The notes under the pieces were generated by a model that saw only the letters and a list, made by a program, of their open reading frames with translations, did not search any database and was not told the origin of the DNA. A DNA stretch of 64,000 nucleotides. Origin: Aspidapion aeneum (taxonomy: Eukaryota; Arthropoda; Insecta; Coleoptera; Brentidae). Within the stretch, counting starts at the first letter, position 1. Each line of letters opens with the position of its first letter. The translations under genes were made by a program, and so were the position numbers. The stretch is from the NCBI GenBank assembly GCA_963576565.1, contig CAUYVT010000041.1:191501-255500 (forward strand). The letters run 5' to 3'. Shown here piece by piece: positions 1 through 12,191 of the stretch.

Positions 1-2160
1 AAATCAACAAAAAAAAAATTGAAGTAAATTTACATTGTTGTATTTATTTTTCTTAAAAAAAAATTAAAAAAATTAAAACATGTTTTTCCTACAAAAACTT
101 TAAAGAATTAAGACATGAGTTGGACTCGGTTGAATAAAACTCCCATGTTTTTTATCTACTTATTCTTCCTTAATAAATAAAAATGAATCTTTTATTTTCC
201 AAGAAAAAATCTGTGAAGATAAGCTAACAAAAACCTATGAGAATTACTAAAACAACAAAACGAATTCCAAATCAAGGCTCAAATATTACTAAAAAAATAT
301 TTAAAAAGTGTTATTTCCAAAAAATATTTAAAAAGTGCTATTTCCATTTTTTATTTAAAAAATGATTGGGTGTCAAAAAACACCGACAGCCATTGAAAGC
401 TTTTAACCTGGCTTTGGCTGTAACACAGGTAAAAAAAAATTAAAAAAAATTAAAAAAAAAAATTCAAAAAAACTTTTTTCTTTTTTCCAAATTTAAAAAA
501 TCAAAAAAAAATTACATCAGATGTTAAAAAACTAGCCAAAAACACACTTAGGGCGCCAATTTGTGGCCTATTAAAATGCGTTGGATGCCATTTGTGGCAG
601 CTTAAAGACGTTGCTGCCATTTTGTGACACTGTAATTAGAATAATACCAATTTGCCAGCTTGTGACACAACAAAACCACTGAATAATTAAACAAATATCT
701 GGAAGCAGAACTGTATTTTCCAGCTAGGTAAAACATTGATATGCCCGGTAACTTTTATACAGTGGAGAAGGGGGGGTTCAGAAATAAGAAAATTTGAAGT
801 GCGCAACATTATTTAATACCAATGTTTTACAGAGAAGTTCTTAAATAAAATACAGTTCAACCCAAACGTTGTAGCCAAACAATGAAATTCCAACTAATTC
901 CGAGGCTTCTAGAATATTTGTGTAATTAAAAAAAAACCAAAAAAAATTTGACTAATAGACAAAATAAAAATTCTAAAAGATTGAATTAAGATGACAAAAA
1001 TAGAAGCACTTTACAGGCAGATGGACTCCTTTAACAGGTCATAGTGTACCTACCTTTGAGTCGGTAGCGTAGGACTCAATTATATGAATGATAAAAAAAA
1101 CATATATACTTCCAAAATTATTCCGTCATAGGGGAGGTCTGGACCAAATATCTGTTGTCATCATTCTACGTTAGGTAGAACGAGACAGACAGCAACTCAG
1201 TCCGAGATCTACCCCATGAGGCAAAACAATGTAAGGAGACCGCTAAAAAAATATAACCTCATCTCTCTTTTTGTCTCTGCAAAGTTGGTCATTGGGATTG
1301 TACAAATAACACAAAAATTTAGTTCATCTTGTGTATTTTAAAATCTGAGGAAAAGATGGTGCTGAAATATTATAGGACAGAGTAAAATAAATAAACGCAA
1401 AGCATTTTGAATTTCGAAGAAAAAATGTTACTTAAATATGCCGCAAAAATGAACCTTATCTTGCGTTTACAAGCAATGCTGAAATATACTATAAAATTTA
1501 TGGAGAAAAATAATTACATAAAAAAAAATTGTTGTTTGCATGAAATTGAAGGAAACTCCTACCTTGGTCCTGTTTTTATTTTCTAATTACTATGTTATTT
1601 TCTGTAAACCTGGAAAAGTGGTGTTTCTCCAGGCATTCTCGCTGCTACTGCTGTTCTGGTTTGCTCGCGTCTCCCCTCGTGCTTGCTTAGCACATGGTGC
1701 TAGGGCAGCACATGGTGGTCAAAAGGTTGTTGGCTTCTTGCCCGAGCGTAAAACCCTGTGGAAAATGAAATGTTTCAGTTTCCTGGAATTCGTCAATTTT
1801 GCACGAAGTTCCCCTACACCGAGTAATTTAAATCGAGAACCCCATGTCGACTCAATAAAATAAAGTAGATTTAAACAGATGAACTAAAATAACCCTAACG
1901 TACCTTTCCCAGGGTTACAACTGGCTCGTCCGGCTTCCCACCAGCGTCCAGCACAGCTGTCAATGGAATGAACAGGGCTGTAGACAAAGGATAAAAACAA
2001 TATATAGTTTTTATCCAACACGTGGTTAAAAGAAAAATATAAAAACGCCAAAAATTCCCCACGTCTTTTGTCAAAAAAAGTACATTTCACATGAAAAATA
2101 ATTTCAATTTGGGAGGCAAATATTATCTTGAAGAGTCCTCAAATAATAAAAAAAATTTTT
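1..2160. other. AT-rich sequence, nothing supportable
   Basis: Poly-A and poly-T rich DNA with short A-runs (for example around 420-510). The open frame at 1540-1863 has hydrophobic low-complexity composition and no recognisable motif. It is treated as chance. Confidence 0.5.
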
Positions 2161-2169
2161 AAAAAAATA

Positions 2170-3870
2170 AAATCGAACTTACCACTGTTGTTTCCGTAGA
2201 AACGGCGTAGGCCGACTTAAATCCCCCTCAAAAGGGTATGAGCGTCACTTCAGGATTCGCCTAAACACGACGGACTCACTTCTACAGTTTCTGGGATATC
2301 TCCTGCAATCGCTGCAGTGCCGAAAACCAAAAACAAAGGCGATCCCAGAAACTGTTGTCGACCCAGCCAAAATTCGTCAGCAAGAGACAAAGCACTTTGT
2401 CGAGGACACAAAAAAAATGAAGCCACCGGAAACCGTTCGTAGATTTGGTGGGGAGTGGATACAGTAAAACCGCAATACCAACCTAATCTTCCTGGTTAAA
2501 TTCAAATAAAGGATGCAAACCTATTTATAAAAAAAACTTTTTCGTCAAAAGATCTCTAACTTCGGTGGCAAGACTGGAAGAAAAACCCGCGGTTTTCAAA
2601 CTAACCAATGAGGAAATACATAAATAGTTTCGTACCGGTATATAGGGGGCAGCATCGACCAAGGGGATAGGAAACACTTAAAATGCACACTGAGATGTTG
2701 TCGGACCTATTTCCACGGTTGAAATTTTTATAACAAGGACGTCGAGACACCCTTCATACATAGACCGAACATTTGCCTACCGGCCCCCTGCCAACATAGC
2801 AAGTAGAAGGAAAATAACCAGACGGACTATAAAAAGCTCAGCATTGAAACCATCAACTGTAAAATCAATTACTGGAGATCAGAGCTTGCATCAAACCCAG
2901 GAATATTCGAACACTCAACCAATTCCCATATGAGTAAAGCTGTACTAAGTGTAGAATTTCGTTGTATTTTAGTTACAGTCTTAGTCAAAAGTTTCCTTTG
3001 CTCTTTATAAATGTTTTCTCTAAGATTCATATGGTTTGACGCAATTTTTGTAAAACATTTCTACATTAATAAAGTTGTTTCTGAACCTGAACCTAAAAAT
3101 ACACATTGAACTACTGCTCAAACTCGGCACAAGAGTGTTCAGATGTTAAGTTTGCTCACCACTAGCCAGCCCTACAAACCCTTCAATCCGACTAACTGAG
3201 CTAGTTATTAACTTTACATAACTATGATTATATATAAATGTATATAATATAAAAATACGATTTTGTTTACTCTTTTAGTCCTTGTTTTTATTCCTCGTTT
3301 ATCTTCCATTTATGAAAGTGCATAACTCGTATTTATTTTATCTTCTCTTTATCAAATTAATAAAGATATCAAAGTGGGCGGAGCCTCGGTTGTTACTGGT
3401 CAAACCGTGGACCTAAATATGTTTTCGTGCTATCGCAACTAGCTATGAGGTTCGGATTGTCCCAATATCCTCGAGAATAAACGTAAGGGAATGAAATGTT
3501 CATCTAAATGTTTCCGTCCTGTTACTGAAACCATTTGTGATGCGGCAACGCCGCCATTCCCCAGCAGTCCAGCTGTTTAATTTCGTGAACGTCAACGAAA
3601 CTATGAAATTCCCCAGATAAACAAACAATCAAAAGTTAATGTGATTTTTCCGAAACCTGTGATCCTAAATTCCAATTACGATGTCCAGATAATGCGATGT
3701 GCGTAGTGTCCACAGTAATTCGATGGAATGTCTCCTTTATAAGGTAACTTTTTGGACACTATATAACCTCCAAACCTAGCTCTATAAAATACCCTTAATT
3801 TGTGTACAGAAAGACGAGTCGAAGAGTCTTGATTATTTACCTGAATAAACAAATATGTAACGTTGCCTTA
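2170..3870. other. Unclassified sequence with LTR-like promoter and polyA signals
   Basis: Two stretches combine a TATA-like box with a downstream AATAAA. One has CTATAAAAAGCTC near 2828 and AATAAA near 3068. The other has CTATAAAATACC near 3781 and AATAAA near 3843. That spacing resembles retrotransposon LTRs, but no matching second copy, TG/CA ends or primer-binding site was found. Short coding-like patches near 2330-2460 could not be identified. Confidence 0.2.
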
Positions 3871-4934
3871 AACGTAAAAATGACACGTTATAAACGATGC
3901 ATATAAAATATCTAAAGTGCACCTACCTTAGTTTTCATCTAGTTGCAGTCGTTTTGGTCGCTTGGAAGATAGGAAAAACGGGAAAATTGTAGCACTCACA
4001 GCGTTTCTTGTGCTTCTTGTCGGTTTCCCGATTGCGACTCCTCGCGCAGACTCGTGCGTGTCTCGGTGCGGGGATAAGTCATATGCATATACCCCGCGAA
4101 ATTTGAAATGAAAAATAATATTAAGATATAAATGTAGACAAAGCTGGCAAATAATTCTTGCACCAACAGAGATAAACCTACCACCATCATCGAAATAACT
4201 TGTACTTTCTTCCATAAAAGCGTCACATTTATGTTTCCACAATACACCGCGAAATGGCGATGTGACTCTTTTATTTTGTCCAGTTTAGCTTAGGATGCGT
4301 TCCTTTACAGTGTCACTTCTGACTTTATAACAGCGTGAACGTGGAGTTTTATCCTGAAAAGAGTCACATTTCGAGTTGTGAAAGTTTTCGTGTAATCTAT
4401 TGGTTAAATCTGACCCATATAACAAGTAAAATACTGTTCTTTTTTGTGTTGTGACTGTTTTTTCGAATTGTTCAGTGTACTTAGAAGTAAGGAGAATAAG
4501 AAAAAAATCTTTTGAATTAGAGAATAATCACATTCCTAGTTGTTATTCAGCATTTTATAACTCGTTGTAAAAATAAATACAAAGTTTCTTCTTTGTTTGT
4601 TTTCTTTTTTTATATTATTTACCAACCTGCGTGACATCCTGATTTACAACGTCATGATGCCTTGTTCTAAAAAAGTGTCACAATATCGGGTCTTTTTTTT
4701 ACTAAAAACGATAAAAATCATTTTTTCTGAGAAACGTCCTGCTCCAATTACATTGAGTTAATAGGTTCCTGTTGATATAAAATAACATGTTAACTCGTAA
4801 TTTGTCATAAGTGAAAAATGAATCTCTCTAATGAACTAAATTCTTTAACAGCGATTTGCTCAAAACAATGTTTTTTGAGTTGTGACTATTTGTTAGCGGG
4901 GGTGCGATATTTAAACTGTTGAAAGTATGAGATT
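3871..4934. other. No feature seen
   Basis: AT-rich sequence. Overlapping minus-strand open frames at 3928-4247 have no domain-like pattern and are not supported. Confidence 0.4.
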
Positions 4935-5400
4935 ACACCAGAAAGTGGTGTTTCATAATCCGCAGAAAATGCATGATCTCATGAACTTCTACAAGTCTTT
5001 GTAAGCATTTTATTACGGTTAAATCTGTCGAAATTTTACAAGATTTAACCAGAAATTTTATGCATGCTACACATCAAATCATTAGCAGTTTTCACGAATT
5101 TTCATGAGTTTCTAAAAGCACTCGGATACGGGCATATCCGCGTTAAATCTGTCGAAAGCTGACGAGATTTTACAAGAAATTGGTTTTATAATCCGCGTCA
5201 AATTCCTAACAAATCTCGCGAACTTTTATGATCCGCAAAAAGATACGTATCTTAAGAACTTTCTCGAGTTTTTGTCAGCATATTATTACGAGAATATCCG
5301 CGTTAAATCTGTCAAAAGTTCACAAGATTTCTCAAGAAATTGATTTATGATTCGCGTCAAATCCGCATCATGTCTCGCAAATATTTACGAGTTTCTCCTA
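4935..5400 (+). repeat. Degenerate tandem repeat, about 125-160 bp unit
   Basis: The motif GTTAAATCTGTC recurs near 5018, 5143 and 5300. Each time it is followed by an ACAAGATTT-like stretch, and ATCCGC is seen in each unit. The units are strongly diverged. Confidence 0.5.
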
Positions 5401-6073
5401 AAATCTTTCAAAATCTCATAGAAAGAATCAAAAAGTTTATTAGTCAAATCTTTTAAATCCGTAGGTATCGAAAAACTTAGTTCAAAACTCCATAAAATTG
5501 AATCCTACTTTAAATGATGAAATTTGCTATAGTAGTATAGTAAAAACTTTTTCAGCTGGTTACTCATCAACTATTTTAAATTTTTATAGAAAAACGGCTC
5601 ATAATTTCGCTTTTTTATTTTTATAAAATCTCTTTTTCTTAGGTAAAAATATGTTTCCAATCTTCTAGAACCCAATAGAAAATATAAAAAAAGTACCTAC
5701 TATTCAAATCTTCTTAAAACTAGATACTCATAAAATCTTTTAAACTGGTCAATATTCTGTTCTTTAATTCTCATTAGATCTTTTAATTTCTTATAAAAAA
5801 TAGAAATATTTGCTGGACAAAATTTCTTAAACCTGGACACTCATAAAATATTTTAAATACAAAAGAAAAAAGAAAAAAATTGCTAGCCCAATTTTCTAAA
5901 AAATGCTTAAAACTGGTAACTTTTCAACTGGTTAAATACTCATAAAATCATGTCATATCTCAAAAAAACGCGCAGAAACATTCTCAAACTATCCTGAAAG
6001 TGGTCACAACAGCGTTTATAAACCTCTATTTCCAAAACTTATAAAAAATCTGATTGACAGTTAGTGCTTTTCA
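5401..6073. other. AT-rich sequence with short repeated phrases
   Basis: The phrase CTCATAAAATCTTTTAAA and close variants recur around 5725-5950. There is no gene. It may continue the degenerate repeats to its left. Confidence 0.35.
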
Positions 6074-6806
6074 AAAGCCAACGGTATAGGTGGATTTGAA
6101 AGTTCTGCGATTTATCTTTTATCCAGAGGTTTCAGTAAATCTGAACTAGCAACGCTTGTTTGTGGGGAAAACAATAAAGACAATTTTAACCCAGGTCCTT
6201 CAACTTCTGGTATTGCTATCCCCTGACGATAAAATTGAGAACTTAAACAACGTCTCACTAAAACCAGCTTTGACGCAATCGATAACAGCGGGTAAAAAAA
6301 AAATTAAGCACAATAAGTTGAAAATAATAAGTTTATGGAAGGTTGACAATGAAGTATAAAGAAAAAGTTAGGAGAACATATTAATAACTATAATAAAAAA
6401 AAACTTTCATTTTCACAAAAGACTATGACTGCAGTATACACCTCGAAAGTAAGGATGAATCGGATGATTTCGAAGACCTACAAGAAAATTTTTATATCCC
6501 AAATGACCAAGACAAACCACGAGATGCCTGCATCCCAAATAATAACGATTTAATCGAGAATAAATAAATAATTTTAAAGTAACCGATTGGGTACTGGCTT
6601 CCTATGAAAATGACAGTTCTAAAAATCTAACAGGTTCAGTTCGAATTCCAAAGAAAGAAAACGATGTATTTGGTATACGCTGTTGTAGAAAATATTCTAG
6701 AAATCCCTTGAATAACGTTATAAAATATCTTGAAGTTCCAGTGATTCAAAGAGAAAAACATTACTTTGATTTAAACCAATTTAAAGAAATAAAAAATACA
6801 CCCTAG
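6074..6806 (+). pseudogene. Broken C-terminal part of a pogo/Tigger-like (DDE_1) transposase
   Basis: The plus strand reads GGFESSAIYLLSR, the shape of the GF..sGI.Pl...f block that ends the DDE_1 domain of pogo/Tigger transposases. About 25 codons later it reads NPGPSTSG, a proline/serine linker common in insect members of this group. A stop follows (about 6222). Other frames continue with a lysine-rich segment (to 6359), an acidic stretch (about 6424-6568) and a last open block (about 6583-6806) beginning TDWVLASYE. That last block resembles the small C-terminal domain often appended to insect transposase-derived proteins. At least two frameshifts and several stops show it is dead. The DDE catalytic core upstream was not found. 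The family call is by recalled pattern, not search. Confidence 0.55.
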
Positions 6807-7253
6807 CAACTTTGTGAGGTATTAAAGACATTTCAAACGCTTATTTGTCAGTTCGTTATTATTATCGTTATGACTAAGTGGTGCACAGCCGTTCCTTTAT
6901 CTTTATTAAACATAATAAAGTCCGTTTATTGAAGAGAGTTTCTTTATTGATATTGTTATTTCGTACAGCTAACAAATAAGTTTGTCTATGGTTTAGACCA
7001 ATTCTCTTCTGTGGTTTTTAATAAATGTTTAGATTAATTTTAGGAATTGAATTAAACTCAATATTTTTTAATATGTTTTGTTTTCGAAAATGCCCGCAGG
7101 GAAAGCCTGAAAAATTTTGAATTTTTGCTTTGCTTAATTCATGAAAGTTCTCCTAATTATAATTGCGCCCTCCTGACTCTCGACAATCACAACAAAGATA
7201 TCCTTCGTCCTCTTATTTTAATGAAAAAAAAAAAGAATCTATGACGGATCTCA
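6807..7253. other. No feature seen
   Basis: AT-rich spacer between the pogo-like remnant and a MITE. Confidence 0.4.
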
Positions 7254-7747
7254 TACCTTCCTAGCCCATTATCAAACTCCAAGTGAACTCTACGCTTTAT
7301 CAGCCTTCAGAAAACAGTTTTTTGTAAATATCTTGGAAATCTGTTTCATTTCTAACACAAATTATTGAAAAACACTTGGTCTCCTATATTTCGGCAAACT
7401 GAACCGAACCGCATATTAATGCAATGCTTTGTTAAAATGTTTGCATTTTTTCAATATTTAACTGTTAAAACATTATCATTAGCATTAATAGATTCTGACC
7501 AAAATGTAGTCAACTCGTTACAGTGTCGAATACTATTTTTTATGATAATCTTCAAAATTGGTTCAGTTGTTCCTGAGTTATCGTGAGCCGAACAGACAAA
7601 CAATCACATACACATAGACAGAGTCACGACGATATTGCTAAGATATATCCAAATACCCCAAAATAACACATTTTCGGGCGTTATCCTAATTTTTTTTTGC
7701 ATCAAAAACATACCTTTATTTCCATTGCTGCGCGGGCTAGGAAGGTA
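7254..7747. mobile_element. MITE, TACCTTCCTAGCCC family, copy 1
   Basis: It begins TACCTTCCTAGCCC (7254) and ends GGGCTAGGAAGGTA (7747), a perfect 14-bp terminal inverted repeat including flanking TA dinucleotides. This suits a TA-targeting (Tc1/mariner-like) element. Internal landmarks shared with copies at 14.3 and 20.1 kb include the GACGGATCT..TACCTTCC start, a CCGCATATTxATG block and a CACACA-rich stretch. There is no coding capacity; the 73-codon frame inside is not meaningful. Confidence 0.75.
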
Positions 7748-8329
7748 ACTTAAAGGATACGTATACTGAATTCAGATAAAAGTAGCAAATTTTTTGCGGG
7801 ATTGCCGGCTAGTTTTTAAATATGGAGATGTCAGTTGGGGTAAATCAAATTTCCCTAGCAATTTCTTAAAACTATTAAACAAATTAACTGATTCATTTGT
7901 ATTATTCAAGGAAATAAAAAGTTTTTCGAGTTTGCACACATTTTTTGTTATTTTTAAGTTAAATTATTGAAAAGAAAAATATTAAAATTCAAGTATTGGC
8001 AAACGCGGAAGATTTTTAAATCAGTTCGCTAAGACCAATTCAGTTTAAAGTGAACATTACTTGACCCCTGCAAAATCATCATCACTTGCCAGTGTGACAG
8101 GTTTCAAACTCACTCCGAATCATGAAACGTCAAAAACTTATATGACTGGTTTTGTATACCAGAGATGTCGCTCTTGTTTATTAAACAGGGCCGGCGTTCA
8201 ATAACGAAGTTTTATTTATACCTTTGTTTTATTTGGCGATATCAATTTCAACTACAACCTTTTGAGCAAGACACTTGAATTTTGGTAGGTTTATATGATG
8301 TTCTGGTAAAATATGTTTTTTATTAAAAA

Positions 8330-8620
8330 AATATCAAAATGGCGGTTATTTTTATTTATAAAGGAACTTGCATTAATATTGAAACTTCGCGGTGCTTACA
8401 TGGCTTAAATGACGGATCCAAAATGGAGAACTTTCCGATTTATGAATCGATATATATCAAATTCGGAACTTCAAGGGTGAGGTATTTAGGGACCTTGATT
8501 ATGATTTTTAAACCAAATTAAAAAAAAATTAACACCAATGTCGATCTCTTATTTATAAATCAATTAAGCTGAAATTCAAAACTTCGTAGTGCTTCATGTT
8601 ACTTAATACAATATTTTAGG
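8330..8620 (+). repeat. AAAATGGCGG-type repeat, short copy
   Basis: It contains ATCAAAATGGCGG, GACGGATCCAAAATGG, TTTATGAATCGATAT and TCAAATTCGGAACTT in the order seen in larger arrays at 35.5-36.3, 39.7-40.9 and 56.0-56.4 kb. It is non-coding despite a 60-codon open frame. Confidence 0.6.
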
Positions 8621-8649
8621 CAAGCTTAAGAAAAATCAAATATCAAGGG

Positions 8650-8829
8650 CAGTGGCATATATAAGGGGGGGGGCTGGGGGGCCCGAAGCCAAGGTTTTTA
8701 CAAATATTTTCCACATATTTCATAACTACAAACATAAAATAGCATAAAATACGGTCTCATGAGGTCTCAACCCCCCCCCCCTTAAACTGTGCGCCCCCCC
8801 CCCGAAACATTTTTTTATATACGCCACTG
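8650..8829. mobile_element. hAT-type MITE, 180 bp
   Basis: The ends are CAGTGGCATATATAA and, reading inward from the right, CAGTGGCGTATATAA. The flanks ATCAAGGG (8642-8649) and ATCAAAGA (8830-8837) look like a diverged 8-bp target duplication (6 of 8). CAGTGGCG ends with 8-bp duplications are characteristic of hAT elements. The interior is G-run and C-run rich with no coding. Confidence 0.7.
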
Positions 8830-8837
8830 ATCAAAGA

Positions 8838-10209
8838 GATTTTTGGCGGACTTATAGAAAGTACAGGGTGGACAAAATTCGATTATTATTATTTAGATAT
8901 TTCTAGCCAAGATACATAAAAACGAGTAGACATATCGTGGGTTCGATTTTCAAGACTTCTTTAAATATCCAAACCACAAAAGGCCTTGTACTTTTTTAGC
9001 TACGAGGGGATTTTTAAAAGTCTATATTAATAGAAGTGGTCTATAACTTTTTTATTTATAAAAATTTTATTTTGCTTTTTTATAGAATTTTTAATAAAGA
9101 TTCATCTGTAGAAGGATGATTCTACAAAAATGGTGCTGTCGAGTGGGAATGCATATTTTTAAAACACAGACTGCAAATGAAGCATATTTTTAGTTATAAG
9201 ATTTAAAACGAAATGTTTTCTTTATGGAGCATTTGAGTTTAATGTATAAAAAAAATTGCAAGTTTATAATTTTTTTTATTGCAAAGCAAATACCTCATTC
9301 CTCTGGTGTAGTCCCAAACCAAATATTGAAAACTCAGATTGACAAAAATATCCAAATAAATAATATTTAACCAAGTCTTAACTATTTATCAAAAAATTGA
9401 TAAAACTTAAGTTTGCAGTCATATTTTTGAAAATCCGAATTATATCTTCTCCGAATTATATGTGCTCCATTTTTAATAACACAATATTTGTGAATACCAC
9501 CGGTTAATTTCTAGAGAAAGAGACGGTCCTGGATATCTAATTTACTTGTGAGGGTGACAAGTTGTGACAGATAATGTCAACTTTAGTTTGGTTTAAGTTA
9601 TAGATCTTTTTATTTTCGGCAGAAAATTAGTTTTTTTCGGAGAAATCAAAAAGGAAAGCTTCAATTATCATTCCTCTGGTAAGTAAATATTCGACTGATA
9701 TCAATAGTATATTTTTTTTGTTGATTGTTTTAAAATTATAAGTATAGGAACTTTGTTTATATAAAACTTAAGTTAAGTAGTCTAAATAGATTTTGATTTA
9801 AATTGGAAAACCATTAAAAAACTCATTCCTCTGGTACTCATCCCTCTCTAAAATTCGGGAAAATAAATGTTTCTTAGCTTGCACTTAATTAGTTACATAA
9901 ATTTAAAAAAACAAAATTATTTACTGTGCTGTACTGTTGTAGGCAATGACCAAAAATGATATCCATATAGCCCACTTTTGGTAGAATCATCCAGAAGTAA
10001 ATTTCATGGGCCCCTTTTAGCATTTGAGAAATTACAAGTTAAAAAATTTCTTATTGACTGACCCTCATTTTATTTAAATTTTGAAATCGGTCTAAAATTT
10101 TCTTTAAGATGACACAATATTAGATTATGTTATTTTATTTTTTATTTTTTTTATTTTTTAATTTTAAAATATTTTAAACCTATTTGTGTAAAACCTGTAG
10201 ACAATGACT
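8838..10209. other. AT-rich sequence, no gene
   Basis: The 11-mer ATTCCTCTGGT occurs three times (about 9297, 9671 and 9825). A short inverted match, GGATGATTCTAC near 9114 and GTAGAATCATCC near 9981, hints at an old MITE, but the arms are too short to define it. Confidence 0.35.
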
Positions 10210-10211
10210 GA

Positions 10212-10265
10212 GCAGAAACAAAATTTAGGACTTCCATTGTCTTTATTTTAAATAATGGAAGTGTC
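10212..10265 (-). repeat. Fragment matching the 3' tip of the Penelope-like element at 30.3 kb
   Basis: GGACTTCCATTGTCTTTATT with the upstream GAAACAAAATTT recurs at 30346-30382, immediately downstream of the Penelope-like coding remnant there. Only about 40 bp is shared. Confidence 0.45.
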
Positions 10266-10479
10266 TAAAATAAAAAAGACAATAAATTACAATATAAAAA
10301 ATATAAGAAAATATAAATAAATATAGGAGTCATTTCATTAAGGAATACCGATTTTATAAATATCTGAAAAACTAAAATTGCCAGATAAACTTTAGTTTCA
10401 CAGTTTTATTTTCTATAAAAATAACTATAAAAGATAATTCTACACCAAAATAAAATTTTCATATATAAAAGGTAATAAA

Positions 10480-10960
10480 TCCACTCGTAGCTGAAAAACT
10501 ACTACGGTAAGGGGTTTTGATACGGTAAGGGGTTTTGATATTTGAAAACGTCTCGAAAATCCAGCCCAAGACATTGTTTTTAACTTTATCGGCTAGAAAT
10601 TCCTAAAACCCTCAAAAACCAACGAAATTGGCCTCCCTGTACGTACCAAATTCGGAACCTAAGGTGTTTATGGAAACTCATTATAATGTTTAACTTAAAC
10701 TTAAAAAAGCTTGGCGATATTCCTATTTTTAAACCGATTTGCCTCAAACTGAAGATCTCCACTTTCCCATTAATTAATGATATGAAATTCTGGAACTTTG
10801 GAGTGTTTGATTTTTGCATTAAGATTTTTTGAGGTGGCTGATTTTTATTTTTGACTTAAACTAAAAAGAATCAACATGACACGACGATCCAACATGGCGG
10901 TCTATCGTATTTTTGGACCGAAATTTGCCTTAAAAGTAGTACCTATCTACTTTAGGTTTT
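10480..10960. repeat. AAAATGGCGG-type repeat, diverged copy
   Basis: ACCAAATTCGGAACCT, CCGATTTGCCTCAAACTG, CTGGAACTTTGGAGTG and AACATGGCGG follow the order of the arrays elsewhere in the window. A 21-bp direct duplication built on ACGGTAAGGGGTTTTGAT lies at its left edge (about 10502-10542). Confidence 0.5.
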
Positions 10961-11030
10961 TAGGGTTTTACTAAAAATAAGATCATAACAAACGCACACA
11001 CACATAAATTATAACAGAAATAAATTGGTA

Positions 11031-11494
11031 AAAATTTTTTTTTAAGTCACAAGCTTTTATAAAATGCACTAAAAATTAAAAAATTATTTTCTAACATTCT
11101 AATATTATCATAATAATAAAAGCGATGGCCGACTGATGGAAATTTTGACGATGTTAGCACGATAAGATATCCGTATCAATTAAATATCACTATTTGCAAG
11201 TTTCAATCTAGCAGAAAAATGCAGAGGTACCAAACCCACCCAACCCGACCTAAGATACCCCAGCATTTCTCTGACATAGGTACGGCAATGGCATAACATT
11301 GCGGCACATCAAACATATCTTTGATGACCTGCTATGTTGAATATTCTTTAAGTGTTTAGATCACAACTTTAGATTAACGTATGCTTTGATTTGCGGCCAT
11401 CGCTATTATTATTATGATAATATTAGAATGTTAGAAAATTATTTTTTAATTTTTAGTGCATTTTATAAAAGCTTGTGACTTAAAAATTTTTTTT
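11031..11494. mobile_element. MITE with about 100-bp terminal inverted repeats
   Basis: The left arm 11031-11131 and right arm 11394-11494 are near-perfect reverse complements, including AAGTCACAAGCTTTTATAAA and AGCGATGGCCG. A 262-bp non-coding spacer separates them. The family is not identified, and the target duplication is obscured by A/T runs at both ends. Confidence 0.8.
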
Positions 11495-11599
11495 TATTAA
11501 TTTATTTTATACTTTTTAGTCTCAGCTATCTACTCTATTAAATGAAAATATTTGTTCAATAACAGAACAGAAGAGTATATTCTAGAATATAATGAAATC

Positions 11600-12145
11600 G
11601 CTGATCGTGAGTTGTTTGGAAACTCATTTTTCTATTGGGGGAAGGAGAGGGTGGGGGTAGAGGTAGAAATATATTTTTTGTTTGGGCTGTATTGCCATCG
11701 GACCTTTATGCATATACCAAATTTTATAAAGTCATTTGAAGTGAAGTGTGTCAAAAACGCATTTTTAATGGAAGGGGGTGGGAGGACATTTTTTCATTAT
11801 TGTTGTATTGTCATCGGACCACTATATGTATACCAAATTTCATCCAAATCGGATAATGGGAAGTGTGTCAAAAACGCATTTTTCTATAGATGGGGGTGGG
11901 GGTAGGAGTGGTAGGATTTTTTTTTCAATGTTGTATTGTCATCGGACCACTATGTGAATACCAAATTTCATCCAAATCGGATAATGGGAAGTGTGTCAAA
12001 AACTCATTTTTCTATGAAAGGGGGTGGGGGTAGGGGTGGGAGGATATTTTTTCTTAATGTTGTATTGTCATGGGACCACTATGTGTGTACCAAATTTCAT
12101 TCAAATCGGATCATGGGAAGTGTGTCAAAAACGCTTCACAAGATT
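11600..12145 (+). repeat. Tandem repeat, about 116-130 bp unit, four copies
   Basis: ATTGTCATCGGACCACTA recurs (with variants) at 11691, 11807, 11935 and 12064. Each is followed by ACCAAATTTCATCCAAATCG, GTGTGTCAAAAAC and a GGGGGTGGGGG stretch. Open frames across it (117 and 70 codons) only reflect the unit and are not genes. Confidence 0.8.
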
Positions 12146-12147
12146 TG

Positions 12148-12188
12148 ATAGATAGTTAGTTAGATAGTTAGATAGATAGTTAGATAGA
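12148..12188 (+). repeat. TAGATAGTTAGA microsatellite
   Basis: Short tandem GATA/GTTA units directly after the 130-bp array. Confidence 0.8.
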
Positions 12189-12191
12189 ACA

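Noticed and set aside
1540..1863. 107-codon open frame
   Set aside because: Hydrophobic low-complexity start, no motif, no splice or polyA context. Expected by chance at this window size.
2170..3870. Solo LTR
   Set aside because: TATA-like and AATAAA signals are present, but there are no matching ends, target duplication or second copy. Left as unclassified.
3928..4247. Overlapping minus-strand open frames of 104 and 83 codons
   Set aside because: Two frames over the same DNA, neither with a recognisable domain.
4935..5400. CRISPR-like array
   Set aside because: Units are long, diverged and AT-rich with no constant repeat and spacer pattern, and the sequence is eukaryotic.
9296..9836. Three copies of ATTCCTCTGGT as a regulatory or repeat array
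   Set aside because: Only 11 bp is shared, spacing is irregular, and flanks do not match.
11552..12148. Open frames of 117 and 70 codons
   Set aside because: They simply translate a 130-bp tandem repeat; repeated peptides reflect the DNA unit.
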